DNA of 64,000 bases from Gnetum montanum (taxonomy: Eukaryota; Streptophyta; Gnetopsida; Gnetales; Gnetaceae). Numbering within the stretch: the first letter of the stretch is position 1; the number at the start of each line of letters is the position of its first letter. Of the stretch, positions 57,482 to 64,000 are shown piece by piece. A program made the position numbers and the translations under genes. Where the stretch lies: contig MNCI01003361.1 in assembly GCA_015680685.1 (NCBI GenBank), positions 86,942-150,941 on the forward strand. The letters are read 5' to 3'. The notes beneath the pieces are model-generated. The model saw only the letters and a program-made list of their open reading frames with translations, ran no database searches and had not been told where the DNA came from.

Positions 57482-58355
57482 TGATGAATCGTAATTCATC
57501 TGGTTGCGATATCACAAACCTGATATAATGGATCGGACCCCCAATATTGGATCCACGATATCGGGTTTACGATATCGCAGCCCAAGTAATGATATCAGAT
57601 ATGCAATATCGTGACTCCTATGCAGGCCTATAAATACTCATGTAGGCGCACGAGAGGAGTCAAGTTTTTAGATAGAAGTTAGTCAGTCTTAGTTAGTTGT
57701 TAGTTTTCATTTCTAGTTCTTCTCAACCCTTTTCCCCAATGCATGCCCATAGTGTGATGATTGTAATTGTACGACATCCTTTATTTGAATGTGATGTACT
57801 TGGACACACACATGACTGGAAATGAAGATCGAGATTACTTCATCATTGCAGCATTCACTTAGTTTAATTACTTAATTATTATTGTTATTAAACGCAGAAT
57901 GAGTACGACTTAATCATGAGCATCTACATGTGACTACTTGATATCCCAGTAGCGTACTTAGGCCATGCGCTTGGTAATCCCAATGGTAGTCATGCACGAG
58001 GCCTAAGATGTGTACAAATGATTAAGGAATGAATGCTTATCACACTTAGGCTAGCTTAGATTCTCTCTCCCTATCTCCTATTAGCTTAGACCCTCTCTCC
58101 CTTTCCTCTTAGCCTAATTAAAGTTATTTTCCATTGCCTCCAGGAGTACCATTAGTTTACGAACATATCATACACCTCACTCTGGACTAAACCATATGTG
58201 ACAAAGCATACTAGTCCAGGTGGGAAGACAACGAACTGCAATCAACGAGTAACTATCTAGATACCACAACTAACCTATTTGTAGAGTGCAACTAGATTGT
58301 GTGTGAAATGCTCGTATTTGTATGGTTGAGTGTAGGGGTACCTCGCCACTCATCA
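57482..58355 (+). repeat. Element 2 3' LTR
   Basis: The LTR is 874 bp, matching the 5' LTR apart from scattered changes and a 34-bp length difference in U3. Its GATATC cluster (57506-57613) has seven units counting decayed ones, then TATAAATA at 57629-57636. It ends CACTCATCA at 58355. Confidence 0.95.
57506..57636 (+). promoter_or_regulatory. GATATC cluster and TATA box, element 2 3' LTR
   Basis: The units are CGATATCAC, TGATATAAT, CAATATTGG, CGATATCGG, CGATATCGC, TGATATCAG and CAATATCGT. The first two or three have no counterpart in the 5' LTR. Confidence 0.75.
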
Positions 58356-59395
58356 CTAGACAACATTATGAGAAGTATTGTCCTTAACTTCAAGCCTTAT
58401 ACCAAGATATCACACAAGAATTACAAAATAACCAAAAGGAAAAAGCCTTGCTAATGGTTCTAGAAATCCCTAGCGAAACTGAAAATGAACTAGTAACATC
58501 ATTTTAGCAAGTTAAAACTAATGAACCTACCCTTGCAAATGCATGATTCAAGAAGATTAGTGACATCATGAATAACTCTAGTAACTCAAAGAGAAACACA
58601 CATTCCTACTAGTAGACAAAACCATAATAATACATCTTAATAATAAACAGAATCTAGAACTTCATTATAAATCCATAATCATCCCACCCAAAATCAACTT
58701 GAGGCTATCAGTGAGATGAAAACTTATGATCTTATAGGAGATTTGGAAAGAGTTACGGCTAACATATCCATGTATGAACTATTATAATTCAAAGAAACAA
58801 AAGAAGCTATACATGGATTGATCAATGATTCTAGAGATAAAGATAAGACACATATGAATGAAAAACAAGTTTATTTCATAGATGGGATCAAAATCCTTGA
58901 AACACATATTCTTCACCTATAGGCCAGGAAGAACAAACCTTATTTTCTAACCACTTTAGTCATACTAGGAAAGAACATTCATAATTGTCAAATGGATTTA
59001 GGAGCTATTATAAATGTAATTCCTCTTAAGGTATGTAAAAGTTTAGGAGCCCAAATGATTCCCAAAATAAGATGTGTTATTTAACTTGATGGATCAAACA
59101 TTTATGTAAATCACTTAAAACTATTCAAATTCACCTAAAGTAATATTCTAATTTCTCATGTCACATAGACATCTTAGTAGTTGACATGAAACTTACTTAT
59201 GGCATGTTGTTATCATGTACCTTTGGTGTCCAATTTGGAGGTTTCTTTAGATCCAATTTCTCATAACTTCTTCTTCTAATTAAAGAAGGATCTAAATATG
59301 TAATAATTTCTAGAGAACCTTTCCATTGTCATGTCATCTCCTCTCATGTCATACCAAGAGATCAAGTGTAAAATTTGTGGAAGTTATTGATCTTG
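58356..59395 (+). pseudogene. Tat-like gag end and protease
   Basis: Gag resumes after element 2 with QALYQDITQELQNNQKEKAL and VLEIPSETENELVTSF. Protease follows at about 58985-59380. CQMDLGAIINVIPLKVC has the catalytic Asp in Asp-Leu-Gly-Ala, then SLGAQMIPKIR and LDGSNIYVNHLKL, and later IKEGSKYVIISREPFHCH. Several stops are present. Confidence 0.7.
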
Positions 59396-59689
59396 ATTTT
59401 GGTGAGTACAAGTTAGAAAAAAATTAGATGTAATAAATGATTCCTTACATGACATAAATCACTATTTCCATACCTATGCCACATCCTATTACCAAACTCA
59501 TATGGAGCTTTTTGAACTTCACATCGACACATACCTTTTTACCAATATTACAAAAAGATTTTTCTATTTGATGATCCTCCACTAATTGGTAAAGATAAGG
59601 ATATTACTGAAATTATCATGATCTAATCCTCATATAATAATCTAATTTATGATGACAGTAATACTTATATCAATTAATGAGCTTACTTT

Positions 59690-60100
59690 TCAAATTCCAA
59701 TAACTTGAACATATGGATACTTAGGATTGATGAAGCCTCATCAAAAAAAGGATGTGGTGCCAAAATTATGTTAATTTCCATTGGGGATGCTCCAAAACTT
59801 AAGTTTATTTACTTCTCAAAGTCCACAACAAATAACATGACTAAATATGAAGTTTTAATCCATGGATTAAAATATGTTATTTACTTTAACCTTTCAAAGT
59901 TAAAACTTTATAGTGATTTACAACTTATTGTGAATCAAATGAACAATGTTTATGAAGATAACGATCCTTTAATAAGATCATACAAAACATATGTGCTACA
60001 CCTATTTAAGAAATTTGATCATATCACATTAGAACATGTCCCTAGGGATGAAACCACATTCCTGATGCTTTTACGCAAATTGTTTATGTTCTTGATCTTC
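59690..60100 (+). pseudogene. Second-type RNase H (aRNH) of the Tat-like element
   Basis: This domain degrades RNA in RNA-DNA hybrids. It reads RIDEASSKKGCGAKIMLIS, then NNMTKYEVLIHGLKYVIYF, LKLYSDLQLIVNQMNNVYED and HITLEHVPRDE. These are the Asp, Glu and Asp sites and the ending of the plant RVT_3 type, which Tat elements carry besides their own RNase H. The frame is open from 59705 to 60172, unusually well kept. Its place before the reverse transcriptase is notable, since the usual Tat order puts it after. Confidence 0.8.
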
Positions 60101-60559
60101 TATTTTCTTATGGGACTTGGGATTCAAATGGTTGATTGTTACTCCTTCCCTAATTATGTTCTATCTTTATAAGTGTTTGACAATGATCATTAAATTACCT
60201 ATTTTCTTACTAGTCAAGAAGAGTTTTATAATTAGATTCTTGCAGCTTCACACATTTATTCGAATGATTCAATCCTTGTCAATGAAGTTTCACCCAATGC
60301 TATTGCTATGGAGCTTAATTTTAGAAAATTCATAATGAAATCGAAGTACTACAACACAAAGATTAGCAAGTATTAGCGAAAACTAAAATTATTTTAGTCA
60401 AAAAGAAAAATCAAGAATACCTTATTCAAATATGTAAACATTTACATTATGATGAAAAGGATATGTTAATCACATTACTATACAAATTCAATGAGATTTT
60501 ATCCTAGTCCTATAAAGATTTAAAGGTTTATAATCGACTTATCATTACATACATAATAC

Positions 60560-61450
60560 TAGTTAGACTTGAAACTAAACCTTTTAGACAAAAGTTCAGA
60601 CAAGACAACCCTAAAATTGAATCCTTAATGAAAAGGAAGACTAATAAACTTTTGGAATCTACAATTATATACCTAATTAGACAATCTAGTTGGGTTTCAA
60701 ACTTAGTTCCTGTATGTAAGAAATCATGATAGATATGATTATGAGTTAACTTTAGAAATCTTAATGCATCTTGCATTAATGATAACTATTCACTCTTACT
60801 TATAGAGGAGCTACTTCAAGTAATAAATCATGAGCAAATATATTCATTCTTGGATGGGTATACAAGTTATAATCAAATTCTCATAAACAAGAAAAATCAA
60901 CATAAAATAGCTTTTGTTACAAAATAGGATATATTTCAATACGGCAAAATGCCTTTTGGATTGTTGAATGCACAATCAATCTTTCAACATGTCATGAATG
61001 AAACTTTTGAAGAGATGATTAAGAAAAACATAGCCATTTATTTAGATGACTTAACTCACGTAATAAAGGCATCCATATTCAAAATCTTAAAAATATACTT
61101 TTGAGGTGTAGGAAATATGGTGTGACATTAAATGTAAAAGAGTTTGTATTTGTTGTACAAAGTGGAAAATTACTTGGTTAGATAGTGATAAGAAAGGTAT
61201 TTCTATTAACCCTAAATGTATTAAGGCTATCCTAGAAATTACTTTCCCCTTATCCAAAAATGATTTAAGAGATTTCTTTGGGAATATTAACTTTATCAGG
61301 CGATTCATTCCTATGTTTGTTGAACTAGCAAGATGTCTTAACACAATGCTAATGAAAGATGAGGATATTACATGGATCACTAAACGCAAAAATGCTTTCT
61401 TAGCTATACAAGAAGTTATAGTTGAAGCTCTAATTTTAGTTCCTTCTTAG
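60560..61450 (+). pseudogene. Tat-like reverse transcriptase
   Basis: The reverse transcriptase reads KPFRQKFRQDNPKIESLMK, SSWVSNLVPVCKKS, VNFRNLNASCINDNYSLLL, YSFLDGYTSYNQI, KMPFGLLNAQSIFQHVMNE and AIYLDDLT. The last holds an intact Tyr-Leu-Asp-Asp catalytic box near 61045. SINPKCIKAILEITFPLSKN and DFFGNINFIRRFIP follow. Stops at about 60727, 60736 and 60925 and a frameshift near 61060 disable it. Confidence 0.88.
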
Positions 61451-62110
61451 TATGCAAATCATTTTCTTTCTATATGCCTTTACAAGTGATCATACAGTAG
61501 CTACCATTTTGACTCAAGAGATAGGTAATCAGGAAGAATGCCCAATTGCTTATATGTCCGACACACTTAAAGATGTTGAGTTTAGATACTCTTCCATAGA
61601 AAACCAACTATATTCAATAGTTAAAGCTTTAAAGAAGTTTTGATTTTACCTTTTAAAATCAAAGATTATCATAATCGTTCTAGATCTCGCTATAGTCACT
61701 CTGGGAAGGCTCCAAGATCCTTCAGAATAAATAACCAAATGGATTCTGAAGTTACAAGAATATGACATTTAATGGAAGGTAGCCAAACTAGTAAAAGGAA
61801 TTGGTTTAATAAAATTGATAGCCCAAACATCAATCCTAGAAAAACCAAAAGTTCAATTTGGGCTTCAACCCACACCTATACATGTGTTACAACTTGAAAA
61901 TAACAAACTAGTTCCATTCGCACCAAACCACTTAAATCATTCTTGGTATGGAGATATCAAATATTATCTAATTTTACATAGTTGTCCTTCAAACCTACCT
62001 AAATAGAAGCATAAACTGTTAATCTCCAAAAGCTCTAAATTTTCCATGAGTAATAATAATCTTTATGGAAGGAACCTTAAAAGAGTTTTCCTTAGGTGTT
62101 TATGAAACAC
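61450..62110 (+). pseudogene. Tat-like RNase H and start of integrase region
   Basis: The ordinary Ty3 RNase H reads FTSDHTVATILTQEIGNQEE, CPIAYMSDTLKDVEFRYSSI and LYSIVKALKKF, then ITKWILKLQEYDI. The connection to integrase follows with SWYGDIKYYLILHSCPSNLP and a trace ending FLRCL. The sequence then dissolves and the satellite begins. No integrase catalytic core is present. Confidence 0.8.
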
Positions 62111-62276
62111 CACAAAATTTCAGGTCTCAGCATCTTGATTGCAAATTTATTTAAATGTCAACACGGTGACACTTTGCCCATATTTTTCCAAGTGTTGACT
62201 GTAGCTAGCACCAATCGTCAGATTTGCAAAATTTTTCAAAGTGTTAGAATGATGGCACTTTCTGCAGATTCAGTTG

Positions 62277-62680
62277 TCAAGCTGCGCAGCATAGCACAGC
62301 GTAGCACCATGTCTACTACAACATAGCACGATGTTAGGTTGCGTAACGTAGTACTATGTCTACTGAAGCGTAGCACCATGTCTACTGTAACATAGCACCT
62401 TGTTATGCTATGTAGCGTAGCACCATGTCTGCTGCAGCGTAGCACCCTGTTATGCTGCATAGCGTAGCACCATGTCTATTGCAATGTAGCACCCTATCAC
62501 GTTGCGTAGCGTAACACCATGTCTACTACAACATAGCACCTTGTCACGCTGTGTAGCGTAGCACCCTGTCATGCTTCGTAGCATAGCGCCATGTCCACTG
62601 TAGTGTAGCACCTTGTCACACTGCGTAGCATAGCACCATGTCTACTGTAGCGTAGCACCCTGTCATGCATAGCAGCCAAT
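62277..62680. repeat. 46-47-bp tandem satellite
   Basis: GTAGCACCATGTCTACTG and GTAGCACCCTGTCATGCT alternate. The CATGTCT anchor recurs near 62308, 62377, 62423, 62470, 62517 and 62636, giving a 46-47-bp period built from two related half-units. There are about eight to nine copies. It is GC-richer than its surroundings and separates the Tat-like remnant from the next element. Confidence 0.9.
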
Positions 62681-62689
62681 GTCTCGTGT

Positions 62690-62870
62690 CCTGCACATAA
62701 CACGGGACAAGCCCAACAACCAATGACTCTTATCTAGTCACACTAGTTTTTTCTTCATTTCTTTTTGTAATGCAAACTTGATAATATTCTTGTCAGAGGT
62801 CTAGCTAGCTAAAATAGTGCATGCTAGCTAGCTGATTAAACAAATAAGAAATTAGAGGCAGTCGATACTT
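62690..62870. other. Spacer with short repeats
   Basis: The piece contains ACGGGACAAGCCC and two GCTAGCTAGCTGA-like runs (62805-62835). No gene is visible. Confidence 0.4.
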
Positions 62871-62879
62871 TTTCTTTAT

Positions 62880-64000
62880 GGTATGCCTGTTCAACAACTT
62901 ATAGTTGCAGTTGAGATGCAAAGTCTTGTCCTCCTTGGTGATACATAATACAAGGGCTCCATAAGGTGATTTTGAAGGACAAATGTAACCCTTGGAAATC
63001 AGGCTATCTAGTTACTACTTTAGCTCCTTTAACTCTAGCCCTGTTAGCTGATATGGCCTTTGAATAGGAGAGGTTATCCTTTGTAGCAACTCAAATTTAT
63101 CATCTACAACCCTTTGTGGTGGTAGATTTTCTGGTATCTTTGGTGGCAAAATATCTTAATAGTAGTCCAAGACCTACATAATTCGTGAATCAAAATTTGA
63201 ACAAGACTCGCTAGCCTTTGTAGGATCATCCATTTGCATGGTCAAGAGGAATTAGTATGTAGGATTTCTAGTCAGGCATTTCATAATCATTAGAGAGATG
63301 ATTTGAGCACTAAACTTCTCATCCTTTCCCACTTGTGTCAAATGAATTTGAATAAAAAAAAGGAGAGTTCTCATGAGATATGGAGATCAAGATCATATGT
63401 GGAGTTATAAAAACCTTTGCCTTGCATAGGAACTCTTGTCCCAAAATGACCTGAAAGAAATCCATGTCCAAAGTTAAGAAGTCAAGGATCCCATGCCAAG
63501 AGCCCACATGGACTAGAACATTTTTGCTAACACTGATACACTGAAGAGGTTGAAAATTTGCAAGTTTACCATGGATCCACAATTAGTTGTAGGTTCTTAC
63601 CATGGATGGAACCTTGTGATTGTGACTTGTCCCATTGTCAATCAAGTACTAACTTGTCTTCAATCCACTATGACTGGGATAAATTAAGCTTCGTGTAGCT
63701 TATCAAAGTTTGCCTCCTGGAAACCTAAGGCATCTATCTTTTGGATAATCATATTAGATAACTCCATCATAATAGCAAACCTTCATTGTTCCCTGATGTG
63801 TTGCCATCTCCAAGGACATTAGCCGCTTCCTTAAAGCTTGTCCTTGCTTATTCTCAGTCCTTCCTAAGCTAAGAAGATAATTTCTCACTAGATGGTTGTC
63901 ATGTCACAAGAAACATGAAATTGGTTCCTTGAAGGATCCTCTAGAGAATTATCACTTCTTACCGCTAGGTTGTCACTTGTTCTTGGTATCCTTTTGCTTT
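62880..64000 (-). pseudogene. Chromovirus-like gag-protease-RT, truncated by window
   Basis: On the minus strand the window edge opens in the gag end (a degraded Cys-His region, SCFL...HDNHLVRN, near 63910). Protease follows: VHVGSWHGILDFLTLDMDFF and QVILGQEFLCKAKVF at 63510-63410, the strand pair after the catalytic Asp. The reverse transcriptase start comes next: PYQLTGLELKELK, SLISKGYICPSKSPYGALVL and TKEDKTLHLNC at 63055-62900. It breaks off near 62880. Several stops are present. The style matches the chromovirus pol at 2290-4206 but the orientation is opposite. Confidence 0.8.

Larger units (their letters stand above)
50748..58355 (+). mobile_element. Element 2: non-autonomous LTR retrotransposon with ORF2
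   Basis: The element is 7608 bp with LTRs at 50748-51587 and 57482-58355, both TGATGAATCGT...CATCA. CTAGA is duplicated exactly on both sides (50743-50747 and 58356-58360). It holds a gag pseudogene, a noncoding middle with a promoter-like cluster, and a long second ORF. It has no reverse transcriptase or integrase and I could not confirm a protease. Its LTR end, gag and 3' leader sequence are clearly related to element 1. Confidence 0.95.
50382..62110 (+). mobile_element. Tat-like Ty3 element, split by element 2
   Basis: A plus-strand Ty3 element begins with gag at 50382, is interrupted at 50747 by element 2, and resumes at 58361 (the intervening CTAGA at 58356-58360 is the duplicated target). 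It then runs through protease, an RNase H of the second kind, reverse transcriptase and the ordinary RNase H to about 62100. Integrase and the 3' LTR are not found; a satellite array follows. All genes are broken. Confidence 0.8.

Noticed and set aside
1-64000. CRISPR arrays, bacterial operons, rRNA or functional tRNA genes
   Set aside because: The sequence is plant nuclear; the only tRNA-like signals are the SINE heads.

Overview
The window looks like intergenic DNA from a large seed-plant genome. It is AT-rich and packed with old, decayed transposable elements. Plant signs are a MIKC-type MADS-box first exon, Tat- and chromovirus-type Ty3 elements, DUF4283-type L1 LINEs, a plant RTE tail ending in GATGATGATG, and a plant Helitron. 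A gymnosperm, perhaps a conifer, fits the density and age of the repeats, but this is inference. The only credible host gene is the MADS-box exon near 25 kb on the minus strand; the rest of that gene lies outside what I can recognise. All coordinates and translations were read by eye, with no database search.

Layout. 0-2.2 kb: unassigned sequence with weak coding-like traces. 2.3-4.3 kb: 3' half of a chromovirus pol (+) running into an LTR start. 4.6-15.6 kb: minus-strand LINE territory. It holds one LINE keeping ORF1 and endonuclease, one nearly complete LINE, a third LINE 3' end, an RTE tail, and two pieces of a globular/coiled-coil ORF. 15.6-18.3 kb: a minus-strand Ty3 pol remnant cut into by the LINE end, then an RTE 3' end (+). 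19.6-23 kb: a SINE and a decayed Ty1/copia element (+). 23.5-25.7 kb: hairpins, a degenerate tandem repeat, and the MADS exon with its upstream region.

26.9-37.3 kb: a Helitron replication-protein pseudogene (-), split in two by a complete LTR retrotransposon here called element 1 (27563-34681). 37.3-40.4 kb: repeats and a second SINE with a perfect target duplication. 40.4-46.1 kb: element 3, a minus-strand LTR-type element with primer-binding site, gag and a coiled-coil ORF. 46.1-50.4 kb: mostly featureless. 50.4-62.1 kb: a Tat-like Ty3 element (+) whose gag is split by element 2 (50748-58355, perfect 5-bp duplication CTAGA). 62.3-62.7 kb: a 46-47-bp satellite. 62.9-64 kb: minus-strand chromovirus gag-pro-RT running off the window.

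The most interesting material is elements 1 and 2. They are related non-autonomous LTR retrotransposons: they keep gag (and protease in element 1) but lack reverse transcriptase and integrase. Their LTR U3 regions carry clusters of the palindrome CGATATCG just upstream of the TATA box, with five copies in each 5' LTR and seven in each 3' LTR. Each also has a second ORF whose ATG sits immediately after a branch-point-like CTAAT and a CAG acceptor, suggesting expression from a spliced RNA. In element 2 the second ORF encodes roughly 930 codons of globular domain plus long coiled coil, and the supposed intron holds another GATATC cluster with a TATA box. The same globular-plus-coil plan recurs at three other places in the window.
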